A program made the position numbers and the translations under genes. A stretch of 64,000 nt of DNA from Sagittula salina (GTDB lineage: Bacteria; Pseudomonadota; Alphaproteobacteria; Rhodobacterales; Rhodobacteraceae). Below are positions 35,676-45,171 of this stretch, piece after piece; position 1 is the first letter of the stretch, and each line of letters begins with the position of its first letter. The stretch lies in assembly GCF_017813235.1 (NCBI RefSeq), contig NZ_JAGISH010000007.1, positions 186,001 to 250,000 of the forward strand, in the 5' to 3' direction. The notes under the pieces are model-generated. The model was not told where the DNA came from, did no database searches, and saw only the letters and a list, made by a program, of their open reading frames with translations.

Positions 35676-36064
35676 AGCTGGCCTTCCTCCTGCAGCTTTG
35701 CGCGGAGGCGCTTTTCCACCTGCGCCATCTTTTCCGCCCGGCGCACGATCTGCGCCCGCAGGGCACGCAATTCAAGCAGCAGCGCGTTCACATCCGGGGA
35801 GATCGCCTGCTCGTCGGGAGAATTGACGCCTTCGCCCTCGCCGGTGATCAGCCACATCATGGAAACGTTCAGCACGCCCGCCAGCATCTGAAGCCGATTG
35901 GCGCGGGGTTCGGAATGGTCCTCTTCCCAGTGCTGGACGCTTTTCGGCTTCAGTCCCAGCTTCTTGGCAAGGTCTTCCTGCGACAGGCCCTGCGCCTCGC
36001 GCGCGGCCGCGAGCCGGTCGCCAAGCGTGGCCACGTCGGGGCCGTACCAGTTGTCGTCTTGCAT
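35672..36064 (-). CDS. XRE-family helix-turn-helix regulator
   Basis: 130 residues from ATG at 36064, preceded by GGAG 6 bases upstream; a TTG 12 bases earlier is possible. The HTH is LGDRLAAAREAQGLSQEDLAKKLGLKPKSVQHWEEDHSEPRANRLQMLAGVLNVS, followed by a coiled-coil C-terminus (LLLELRALRAQIVRRAEKMAQVEKRLRAKLQ) likely for dimerisation. It is divergent from aatA with 89 bases between and coupled to sdhE. This pair of neighbours suggests a role in central metabolism, but no target is visible. Confidence 0.85.
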   Translation of the reverse strand: MQDDNWYGPDVATLGDRLAAAREAQGLSQEDLAKKLGLKPKSVQHWEEDHSEPRANRLQMLAGVLNVSMMWLITGEGEGVNSPDEQAISPDVNALLLELRALRAQIVRRAEKMAQVEKRLRAKLQEEGQL

Positions 36065-36129
36065 CGTCGTCTCCAATGCGTCGCCGCTTGATCGGGGGGT
36101 CTGCGCAGCCTAAGACAGGCCAGGCCTGA

Positions 36130-37370
<1,241 letters not shown>

Positions 37371-37371
<1 letters not shown>

Positions 37372-37775
37372 TGGCCGGCCTGCCACAGTATTATTACCGA
37401 ATCCGCGACAATGGCGCGCTGGTCTTCCGGGTCGATACAGAGAACCGGCAGCGCCGTATCGAGATGGAGCAGATCGCCGTCGTCAACCTCAACCGGGACG
37501 AGATCAAGCCCCAGGGCGACGACCCGCTGACCGACACGGATCTGGCCGAGATCCGGCGCTGGATGTTGAGCCGCAAGGCGCTGCTGGCGATGCGTGACAT
37601 CGACGACATTCACCGCGCCGTGGACCATCTGAACGCCACGACGCAATGGGCGCAGTCGAAGGCAACCGATGACCAGCTCGAAGAGGTGACGGATGCGCTG
37701 CTATTGGCCATGCATGACCTGCGCTCCGTTCTGGTGCGGAAGAAAGCCGACCGGGTGATAAAGCCGACCGGGTGA
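37371..37775 (+). CDS. Conserved hypothetical protein coupled to aatA
   Basis: 134 residues, ATG at 37371 overlapping the aatA stop. MAGLPQYYYRIRDNGALVFRVDTENRQRRIEMEQIAVVNLNRDEIKP, then a helical part; soluble, no motif I recognise. A 17-bp tandem duplication (37743-37759 and 37760-37776) lies across the 3' end and shifts the frame there, so the C-terminus reads IKPTG instead of the MKG that a single copy would give. Confidence 0.75.
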
Positions 37776-37776
37776 T
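37743..37776. repeat. 17-bp tandem duplication at a gene end
   Basis: AAAGCCGACCGGGTGAT occurs twice in direct contact. As 17 is not a multiple of 3, the second copy is read in a new frame and supplies the present stop codon. Confidence 0.85.
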
Positions 37777-38265
37777 GAAGGGCTGATCGGTCGGGGCGCG
37801 TGCAGTATCCGGGCCGGCCCGCCGGGATATGGGGCATTTCGCGCGGCAGTGATCGGCAAAGGTCCGCTCAGGGAGGCCGAACCGGGGCGCTCCCCCTTTT
37901 GCTCCTGCACCGATAGCAGTAGCAAAATTTCATGCCGACCGATCCGACACCTGCGGAGGAGCGTCCGCTGCTCCCTGATCACGCATCATCCCTTTCGGAG
38001 CCGCCGCTCTTCCCGCTTTCGCCCGAACGAGTCCGGGCGTTGCTGGAGCCTGTCGGCCCCTGACCGCTCAAAGCTCCCGCCGCCTGCATGGGGGGGCGGC
38101 CGAACGTTTCCGGCCTACCAGATATGGTGGCATTGGCCCGATCCGGGAAACAATTGCCTCCCCGGTGTTTGAAAAGACAACAAGAATTTGACTTGCCCAC
38201 AGGCAGTGTTAGCCTTTGCAGGGGATTTCTGCGAGTCACCGTATTCCGTCACCATGGGGGACAAC
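37776..38265. other. Intergenic region, no gene seen
   Basis: About 490 bases. The right end has a possible promoter for the small secreted protein: TTGACT, a 16-base spacer, TAGCCT, near 38189-38216. Otherwise I see no frame with coding character and no strong hairpin. Confidence 0.4.
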
Positions 38266-38577
38266 ATGAAACTTTTGCTTGCGGCGGCTGCCGCTGTCGC
38301 ATTTTCCGGTAGTGCCGCGCTGGCTTGGGGCGACATGTACATGGGCGATCCGACCAACAATCCGAATTCGAACTTCCTGATGCACGCCTACAACGCGCCG
38401 AACTTCTGCCCCGCGGGGCTGTCGCCGGTCCTGATCAACGGCGTCGTCTGCTGCGGCCAGCCCAACGCGGGCGCCTACATCAACCGCCCCGGCAAGGTCT
38501 ACCGCCAACCAGTTTACCACAAGCCGGCGCCGCGCGCCTACGCACCAGAGGGCGAAAAAGGCGTGGTTTACCGCTGA
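38266..38577 (+). CDS. Small secreted hypothetical protein, Cys- and Tyr/Pro-rich
   Basis: 103 residues from ATG at 38266 (GGGGGA upstream; an in-frame ATG at 38254 is possible). Signal peptide MKLLLAAAAAVAFSGSAALA. The mature part DMYMGDPTNNPNSNFLMHAYNAPNFCPAGLSPVLINGVVCCGQP has three cysteines, and the basic tail is KVYRQPVYHKPAPRAYAPEGEKGVVYR. Probably a periplasmic or exported envelope protein. The family is not recognised. Confidence 0.72.
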   Translation: MKLLLAAAAAVAFSGSAALAWGDMYMGDPTNNPNSNFLMHAYNAPNFCPAGLSPVLINGVVCCGQPNAGAYINRPGKVYRQPVYHKPAPRAYAPEGEKGVVYR

Positions 38578-38681
38578 GATCAACCCTTCGGACCATGGCG
38601 TAAGGTATGGACCCTTGGCTTTTCCCGTCAGGCCGCGTATAGGCGCGGCCTGATTTCTTTATGTCGTCCGGAGGCAAGCTC

Positions 38682-39473
38682 ATGCAGGGCAGCGCGAATC
38701 TCAACATCATGATGAAGGCGGCGCGCAAGGCGGGGCGGTCCCTCGTGAAGGACTTCCGCGAGGTCGAGAACCTGCAGGTCTCGATGAAAGGCGCGGGCGA
38801 TTTTGTCAGCCGCGCCGATATCGCGGCGGAAAACATCCTACGCGAGGAGCTGATGGGCGCGCGCCCGACCTATGGCTACCTCGGCGAGGAAACCGGCGAA
38901 GTGGCGGGGCAGGACCCCACCCGGCGCTGGATCGTCGATCCGCTCGACGGCACGACGAACTTCCTGCACGGACTGCCGCATTGGGCGGTTTCCATTGCGC
39001 TGGAGCACAAGGGCCAGATCGTGTCCGCCGTGGTCTTCGATGCGGCGAAGGACGAGATGTTCTATGCCGAAAAGGGCACCGGAGCGTGGCTGAACGATTC
39101 GAAACGGATGCGCGTTTCGGGCCGCCGCCGCATGGTGGAGGCGCTGTTCGCCACCGGTGTCCCCTTCGGCACGAAGCGCACGCTGCCGGCTACACTGAAG
39201 GACCTCGCCCGGCTGATGCCGGAATGCGCCGGCGTCCGCCGTCAGGGCGCCGCCTCGCTGGACCTGTGCTATGTCGCGGCGGGTCGCTTCGATGGTTACT
39301 GGGAACGCGAACTTCAGCTTTGGGACGTGGCGGCGGGCTACCTGATCGCACAGGAAGCGGGCGCTCTGATCGAGGGCGTGCGCGAAGATCAGGACCCGCT
39401 GGCGAGCGGCTCCATGCTGGCGGCGAACAACGAAATCTTCTCCAGCTTCGCGCGGGTTCTGCGGTCGGATTGA
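38682..39473 (+). CDS. suhB: Inositol monophosphatase family protein (SuhB-like)
   Basis: 263 residues from ATG at 38682, preceded by GGAGG; an in-frame ATG at 38661 would put GGAGG inside the gene. Metal-binding GEETGE, WIVDPLDGTTNFLHGLPHWAVSIAL and the late ELQLWDVAAGYLIAQEAGA are the IMPase signature set (Mg2+-dependent phosphomonoesterase). SuhB also takes part in rRNA transcription antitermination in some bacteria. Confidence 0.9.
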   Translation: MQGSANLNIMMKAARKAGRSLVKDFREVENLQVSMKGAGDFVSRADIAAENILREELMGARPTYGYLGEETGEVAGQDPTRRWIVDPLDGTTNFLHGLPHWAVSIALEHKGQIVSAVVFDAAKDEMFYAEKGTGAWLNDSKRMRVSGRRRMVEALFATGVPFGTKRTLPATLKDLARLMPECAGVRRQGAASLDLCYVAAGRFDGYWERELQLWDVAAGYLIAQEAGALIEGVREDQDPLASGSMLAANNEIFSSFARVLRSD

Positions 39474-39521
39474 TCCGCCCGGCGGCGATCCCGAATGGCG
39501 GAGCCGCCGCAGAAAATAAAA

Positions 39522-39562
39522 CATAGAAAAGTAGCCAGGAACGCGCGCTCCTGGCTTCTATG
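39522..39562. terminator. Bidirectional terminator-like hairpin between suhB and rhomboid gene
   Basis: AGCCAGGA (39533-39540) pairs with TCCTGGCT (39549-39556). Outside a small bulge the stem extends with CATAGAA/TTCTATG. It lies between two converging genes, as expected for a shared terminator. Confidence 0.65.
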
Positions 39563-39593
39563 CTTTCCACAATAAACTTTTGCAGGCGCCGCG

Positions 39594-40334
39594 TCAGCGG
39601 CGGCGGATTTTCGGAATGGCGGTGAGGGAGCGGTAGGGCGCTGCGGGATGCGGTGGCAGGCCATGGCTGCGCGACCAGAAGCGCACACCCCCGAGGCGGC
39701 GGAAGGTCGGCAGCGCCAGCGCCATACCCGCGACGAAGCCGCCGATATGCGCCCAGTAGGCGATGCCGCCTTCGTCGGGGCTGGCTCCGATGCCGCCCCA
39801 GACCTGCAGCCCCAGCCAAAGCGCCAGCGTGAGCCATGCGGGCACGGGGATGACCTTGAAGAAGACGATCAGGATCACGAGGATATCGACCCGCGCACGC
39901 GGGAACAGCAGCAGGTAGCCCCCCATCACCCCCGCGACGGCGCCCGAGGCACCGACTGTGGGGACCATGGACAAGGGCGCGGAGGCGTAGTGCACCAACC
40001 CTGCGAGCACCCCGGCGGCAAGGTAGAACAACCCGAAGCGCAGGTGGCCCATCGCGTCTTCGAGGTTGTCGCCGAAGATGTAGAGGTAAAGCATGTTGCC
40101 CGCGAGGTGCAGCAGGCCGCCGTGCAGGAACATGGAGGTCACGAGGCCGCCGTAGCCGAAGCCCTCGGTCAGGAAGCGGGGGACAAGCGCGTATTGAGCA
40201 TAAAGCGCGTCCAGAGCGCGGTCGTTCATGGCGGAGTCGAGTGTGTACAGGAATACGCCCACGTTGATCGCGATCAGCGCGTAGGTCACGAAGGGCGTCC
40301 GCCCCGAGGGATTGTGATCGCGGATCGGGAACAT
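39594..40334 (-). CDS. Rhomboid-family intramembrane serine protease
   Basis: 246 residues with about six membrane segments. HGGLLHLAGNMLYLYIFGDNLED supplies the oxyanion-site His/Asn, GASGAVAGVMGG the catalytic Ser and YWAHIGGFVAGM the catalytic His. Cleaves membrane-anchored substrates within the bilayer. C-terminal ~40 residues are basic and cytoplasmic. Substrates are unknown. Confidence 0.92.
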   Translation of the reverse strand: MFPIRDHNPSGRTPFVTYALIAINVGVFLYTLDSAMNDRALDALYAQYALVPRFLTEGFGYGGLVTSMFLHGGLLHLAGNMLYLYIFGDNLEDAMGHLRFGLFYLAAGVLAGLVHYASAPLSMVPTVGASGAVAGVMGGYLLLFPRARVDILVILIVFFKVIPVPAWLTLALWLGLQVWGGIGASPDEGGIAYWAHIGGFVAGMALALPTFRRLGGVRFWSRSHGLPPHPAAPYRSLTAIPKIRRR

Positions 40335-40422
40335 GGGCTACAGGTAGGTGCAGCGCGCCACGGCGTCCAGTACCTGCTTTGCCGGGGTGGGGGCGGGCGC
40401 AGGCCCGACCCGGGAAGGGATC

Positions 40423-43400
40423 TCAGGCGTGTCCGGCCAGCAGCGCCGTGTTGCCGCCCGCCGCAGTGGTGTCGACGCAGGTGTGGCGTTCCAGAACAGC
40501 GTGGCCCGCGTCCGGCAAGCCGGTAATCAGAGGCAGGATCGGCCCCCTGCGCGCGGCAAGCGCCTGCCTGAGCACGCGGGCCGTGGCGCCGTCCCCCCAC
40601 CAGAGCGCGCCGGAAAAGCCGTCCAGCGTTTCGAGCACCTCCGGCGGCACCGTGCCCTCTGCCGCGACAGCAAGGCCGCCGCGGGCGCGGATGGCCTCTG
40701 CCTGCGCCTCTGCCGCGCGTTTGCCGGGGCCGAGACACAGGAGCGGGGCACGGGGCAGGGTGGTCAGCCGGTTGGCCTCTCCCGTGGGGCCGGGCAGGGT
40801 CTGACGACGGGGGATGACCTTGGCCCGGGCCGCTTCGCTCAGCCAAGCCGCGAGAGCCCCTGCGGTGACAGCGCTGGCGTCGTCGGGGGCGGAGACGGGG
40901 GCGGCGACGGGGGCCGTCGGGCGCGCGCGGAAACGGTCGAGGTAATGCGGCCCGCCCGCCTTTGGCCCGGTGCCGGAAAGTCCTTCGCCGCCGAAGGGCT
41001 GGCTGCCCACGATGGCGCCGATCTGGTTTCGGTTGACGTAAAGGTTTCCCGCCTCCACGCGTTCGGTGACGTGCTGCACGCGGTCGTCGATACGGGTCAT
41101 CAGGCCAAATGTCAGCCCGTAGCCCGTGGCGTTTACCGCGTCGATCACGGCATCGAGGTCGCGGGCCCGAAAGGTGGCCACATGCAGGACGGGGCCAAAA
41201 ATCTCACGTTCGAGGTCGGCGATGCCAGCGACCCGGATCAGGCTGGGCGGCACGAAATGCCCGCGCGTTGGGGCGGGGAGGCTGTGGATCAGGCGCCCGT
41301 CGGAACGGGCGCGTTCGACGTGATCGAGGATGGCCTGCGCCGCCTCCGTGTCGATCACCGGGCCTGCGTCGGTCTGGGTCAGCCACGGATCGCCCAGAGT
41401 CAGCGTGTCCATGGCGCCGGTGAGCATGGTCAGGAACTCGCGTGCGATATCCTCCTGCACATAGAGGCAGCGCAGGGCAGAGCAGCGCTGGCCGGCGGAC
41501 TGGAAGGCGCTTTCGACGATGGCCTGCACCGCCTGTTCCGGCAGCGCGGTGCTATCCACGATCATGGCGTTCAGCCCGCCGGTTTCGGCGACCAGCGGCG
41601 CGCCCGGGGCGAGGTGCCGGGCCATGTTCCGATGAATCGCCTGCGCGGTCTGGGTCGAGCCGGTGAAAGCCACGCCCGCCACCTGCGGTGTCGCGCCAAG
41701 CGCGGCGCCGATATCACCGCCGCCTGTCAGAAGTTGCAGCGCGGTGTGAGGGATGCCCGCCGCGTGCAGCAGTTCCACGGCGCGGTGGGCGATCAGCGGC
41801 GTCTGCTCGGCCGGTTTCGCCAGCACGGCGTTGCCCGCCGCGAGGGCTGCGGCTATCTGTCCGATGAAGATCGCCAGCGGAAAGTTCCACGGCGAAATGC
41901 AGGCGACGGTACCGAGCGGCTCTCCGCCCAGCCCTTCGGTGGCGCGCTGGCCGTAGTAGCGCAGGAAGTCCACCGCCTCGCGCAGTTCGGCGACGGCATC
42001 GGGCAGGGTCTTGCCCGCCTCCCGGTGCAGGAGGGCGAAGATCTCGCCATGGTTGGCTTCCAAAAGGTCGGCGGCGGCGCCGAGCAGTCGCGCGCGATCT
42101 TTGGCGTCGGCCTGCCACGGCTGCGCGGCTTGCGCGGCGCGGGCGACGTCCTCGGGCGTGGCGAGGCGGATTTCGCCCACGGTGTCGGTGAGGTCGGCGG
42201 GGTTCGTGACCGTCCCGACAGGGCCCTCGGATGGGTTGCAGGCCATGAGCGGCCCGCCCCGCCAGCGATGCGTGCGGAAAGCGTCGCGTTTGGCGTCAAT
42301 CGCCGCCAGCGTCGGGCGGTGGCGCAGGTCGTAGCCGTTGGAGTTGGTGCGCTCCGGCTCGAAGAGCCGCGTGCCGGTGCGCAGGCTGCCGGGGGCGGCG
42401 ACCTCGAAGGGATCGGCGGCCACTTCGGCGGGCGGCACGGCCTCGTTGACGATCTGGTGCACGAAGGAGGAGTTGGCGCCGTTCTCCAGCAACCGCCGTA
42501 CGAGGTAGGCCAACAGGTCGCGGTGCGCGCCCACGGGGGCGTATATGCGGCAGGCGGTGCCGCTCTGCTCCCTCAGCAGGGCGTGCAGCGTCTCGCCCAT
42601 GCCGTGCAGGCGCTGGAACTCGAAGGCGTCTTTGGGCAGGTCGCGCGCCATGTGCAGGATGGCGGTGGCAGTATGGGCGTTATGCGTGGCGAACTGCGGG
42701 TAGATGCGGTCGGTCATCGTCAGCAGCTTGCGGGCGTTCGCGATATAGCTGACGTCGGTGGCCGGTTTGGACGTGAAGACGGGGAAGCCGTCGAGTCCCA
42801 TGACCTGCGCCTTCTTGATCTCCGAATCCCAATAGGCCCCTTTGACGAGGCGGACCATGATGCGGCGGTCAAGGCAGTCCGCCAGCGCGTGCAGCCAGTC
42901 GATGACCGCGCCCGCGCGCTGGCCATAGGCCTGCACCACCACGCCGAAGCCGTCCCATCCGCGCAAGGCCGGATCCGACAGCGTGCGTTCGATGACATCA
43001 AGCGAGAGCGACAGGCGGTCGGCTTCCTCGGCGTCGATGTTCAACCCGATGCCGGCCGATTTGGCCAGCCCGCAGAGCGCGCTGAGCCGTGGCACCAGCG
43101 CGGCGATGGCCTCTTCGCGCAAGAGGTCGTCATAACGCGGGTGCAGGGCGGAGAGCTTCACGGAGATGCCGGGGTTGCGGCGGATATCGTCATGGCTGGC
43201 AGCAGAGGCGATGGCGGTGATCGCCCGCGAATAGGCGAGGTGGTAGCGCGCGGCGTCCTTTTCCGTCCGGGCGGCCTCCCCCAGCATGTCGTAGGAGTAT
43301 GTGTAGCCCTTGGCTTCCTGCGCCGCGCCGCGTTTCATGGCGGCCTCGATGGTTTCGCCCAGCACGAATTGTGCGCCCATCTCCTTCATGGCGCGGGCGG

Positions 43401-43878
43401 TGGCGGTACGGATCACCGGCTCGCCCAGTCGCCGGATGGCGTTCTTGAGGTGGCCCACGGGACCGGGGCGGGCGTCGTCGTCGAGTACGCGGCCTGTCAG
43501 CACCAGAGCCCATGTCGAGGCATTGACCAGCGGAGAGGTCGAATGGCCAAGGTGCCGCGACCAGTCGGACGGCGCGATCTTGTCCTCGATCAGCGCGTCG
43601 ATGGTATGGGCGTCGGGCACGCGCAGCAGCGCCTCCGCGAGGCACATCAGCGCAACGCCCTCGTCGGTCGACAGTCCGTATTCGGCCAGAAAGACCTCCA
43701 TCAGGCCGGGCCGGGTGCTGGCGCGGATATCCGACACGAGGCGCGCGGCGGACACGCTGATCTGCGCGCGGTCCCCGGGCGGCAGGGTCGCTTCTTCACG
43801 CAGGCGGGCAATCGTCTGCGCCTCGGGTGCGTAGGCGAGGGCATCGATACGGGAACGCAGGTCGGATGGCGTATTCAT
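40423..43878 (-). CDS. putA: Bifunctional proline dehydrogenase / L-glutamate-semialdehyde dehydrogenase
   Basis: 1,151 residues. N-terminal half is the FAD-dependent PRODH barrel (LNIDAEEADRLSLSLDVIERTL, VKGAYWDSEIKKAQV, FATHNAHTATAIL). The C-terminal half is an ALDH: ISPWNFPLAIFIGQIAAALAAGNAVLAKPAEQT, FTGSTQTAQAI, and catalytic Cys in SAGQRCSALRCLYV. It oxidises proline to glutamate, channelling the semialdehyde. There is no N-terminal ribbon-helix-helix, so it is not an autorepressor. Control is likely by the divergent Lrp protein 108 bases away. Confidence 0.95.
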   Translation of the reverse strand: MNTPSDLRSRIDALAYAPEAQTIARLREEATLPPGDRAQISVSAARLVSDIRASTRPGLMEVFLAEYGLSTDEGVALMCLAEALLRVPDAHTIDALIEDKIAPSDWSRHLGHSTSPLVNASTWALVLTGRVLDDDARPGPVGHLKNAIRRLGEPVIRTATARAMKEMGAQFVLGETIEAAMKRGAAQEAKGYTYSYDMLGEAARTEKDAARYHLAYSRAITAIASAASHDDIRRNPGISVKLSALHPRYDDLLREEAIAALVPRLSALCGLAKSAGIGLNIDAEEADRLSLSLDVIERTLSDPALRGWDGFGVVVQAYGQRAGAVIDWLHALADCLDRRIMVRLVKGAYWDSEIKKAQVMGLDGFPVFTSKPATDVSYIANARKLLTMTDRIYPQFATHNAHTATAILHMARDLPKDAFEFQRLHGMGETLHALLREQSGTACRIYAPVGAHRDLLAYLVRRLLENGANSSFVHQIVNEAVPPAEVAADPFEVAAPGSLRTGTRLFEPERTNSNGYDLRHRPTLAAIDAKRDAFRTHRWRGGPLMACNPSEGPVGTVTNPADLTDTVGEIRLATPEDVARAAQAAQPWQADAKDRARLLGAAADLLEANHGEIFALLHREAGKTLPDAVAELREAVDFLRYYGQRATEGLGGEPLGTVACISPWNFPLAIFIGQIAAALAAGNAVLAKPAEQTPLIAHRAVELLHAAGIPHTALQLLTGGGDIGAALGATPQVAGVAFTGSTQTAQAIHRNMARHLAPGAPLVAETGGLNAMIVDSTALPEQAVQAIVESAFQSAGQRCSALRCLYVQEDIAREFLTMLTGAMDTLTLGDPWLTQTDAGPVIDTEAAQAILDHVERARSDGRLIHSLPAPTRGHFVPPSLIRVAGIADLEREIFGPVLHVATFRARDLDAVIDAVNATGYGLTFGLMTRIDDRVQHVTERVEAGNLYVNRNQIGAIVGSQPFGGEGLSGTGPKAGGPHYLDRFRARPTAPVAAPVSAPDDASAVTAGALAAWLSEAARAKVIPRRQTLPGPTGEANRLTTLPRAPLLCLGPGKRAAEAQAEAIRARGGLAVAAEGTVPPEVLETLDGFSGALWWGDGATARVLRQALAARRGPILPLITGLPDAGHAVLERHTCVDTTAAGGNTALLAGHA

Positions 43879-43986
43879 GGCTGTCCTCGGGAGCTGTTTG
43901 AGGTAAGATATCCGGGATGGGCCGGGTGATTTGACCGTTTCATCGCCAATTCACGGGTATTTCGACTTTAGAGGGGGTATTCGGCG

Positions 43987-44463
43987 ATGCAGGACAATCT
44001 GGCAGAGATGGATCGCTTTGACCGCGCGATTCTGCGCGAACTGGCTGGCGAGGCGCGCATCTCCGTCACTGAACTGGCCCGCCGCGTCGGCCTGTCAAAA
44101 AGCCCGGTGCAGGCGCGTCTGAAAAAGCTGGAAGACGCTGGCACCATCAAGGGCTATCGTGCGCTGCTCGACCCGATCCGGCTGGGCCTGGCGCATGTGG
44201 CCTTTGTCGAGGTGCGCATGGTGGACACGCGCGAAGCAACGCTGGCAAAGTTCAACGCCGCCGTGGCACGTATTCCCGAGATCGAGCAGGCGCATCTGAT
44301 CGCAGGCAACTTCGACTACCTGCTGAAGGTGCGCACGGCGGATATGCCCTCTTACCGGCAGGTGCTTGCCGAGAAGGTGTCCACCCTGCCGGGGGTGTCC
44401 TCGACCTCCACTTTCGTGGCCATGGAGGCGATCAAGGACGAGGCGGTGACGGAGCCGGACTGA
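43987..44463 (+). CDS. putR: Lrp/AsnC-family regulator, probable activator of putA
   Basis: 158 residues. HTH at DRAILRELAGEARISVTELARRVGLSKSPVQARLKKLEDAGTI; the RAM domain (VAFVEVRMVDTREATLAKFNAAV, AHLIAGNFDYLLKVRT) binds an amino acid, here presumably proline. Divergent arrangement with putA is the classic alphaproteobacterial put locus (PutR in Rhodobacter/Agrobacterium). The shared 43879-43986 region should hold its sites, though I could not define a clear palindrome. Confidence 0.85.
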   Translation: MQDNLAEMDRFDRAILRELAGEARISVTELARRVGLSKSPVQARLKKLEDAGTIKGYRALLDPIRLGLAHVAFVEVRMVDTREATLAKFNAAVARIPEIEQAHLIAGNFDYLLKVRTADMPSYRQVLAEKVSTLPGVSSTSTFVAMEAIKDEAVTEPD

Positions 44464-44517
44464 CCCGCGTCACCAGCGCGGGCTTGACCCGTGGCGCGTA
44501 TGTGGCAGGCTGGCGGG

Positions 44518-45057
44518 ATGCGTTGCCTTCTTGCATTCTTGCTGTTGTCGGGGCCGGCCGTGGCGGATGGCTGTCCCGCCGCTCCCGATCTGACGGCGAA
44601 GCTCGACCCGCTCTACGAGGCGCTGAAAATCGCGCCCGATGCGGACACGGCGCAGTTGATCACCAACAAGATGTGGCGGCTGTACGACGATGCCCCCGAC
44701 GCCCCCGCGCAGGAGATCCTGAACGAGGGGATGCAGGCGCGGGCCGCCTTTGACCTGCTGGTGGCGAAGGAACGCTTTGATACGCTGATCCTGTATTGCC
44801 CGGAGTATGCCGAAGGCTATAACCAGCGCGCTTTCGTCTTTGTTCTGGGGGGTGATTATGCCGCCGCGCTGCCGGACCTGGAGCGCGCTCTGGCGCTGAA
44901 CCCGCGCCACATCGGGTCGCTGTCGGGCTACGCGCTGACGCTCATGGCGCTGGGGCGCGAGGACGAGGGCCAGCGGGCCCTGCGCGCGGCGCTGGAGGTG
45001 CATCCCTGGCTGCCGGAACGGCGCTTTCTCGCACCGTTCCGCAAGGACGAGCTTTGA
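44518..45057 (+). CDS. Secreted TPR-repeat protein
   Basis: 179 residues from ATG at 44518, chosen because it begins a signal peptide (MRCLLAFLLLSGPAVADG). Repeats YNQRAFVFVLGGDYAAALPDLERALALNP and GSLSGYALTLMALGREDEGQRALRAALEVHP are TPRs. Probably a periplasmic scaffold. No partner is evident; it begins 54 bases after the Lrp gene. Confidence 0.8.
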   Translation: MRCLLAFLLLSGPAVADGCPAAPDLTAKLDPLYEALKIAPDADTAQLITNKMWRLYDDAPDAPAQEILNEGMQARAAFDLLVAKERFDTLILYCPEYAEGYNQRAFVFVLGGDYAAALPDLERALALNPRHIGSLSGYALTLMALGREDEGQRALRAALEVHPWLPERRFLAPFRKDEL

Positions 45058-45171
45058 CCGCGGAGCCGCTATAAACCTCATGTTTACGGCAAATGCGCAT
45101 GGTGGCCGCGCCCGCACGACGGCGGGTTGGGGCAGTCATGGGCGCATCGGTCGCCCGTTGCGGGGCAGAAC

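Noticed and set aside
40348..43929. A 1,193-codon open frame on the plus strand across putA
   Set aside because: It is antisense to a complete PutA with all motifs. Long antisense frames are expected in high-GC DNA, and the translation has no recognisable domain.
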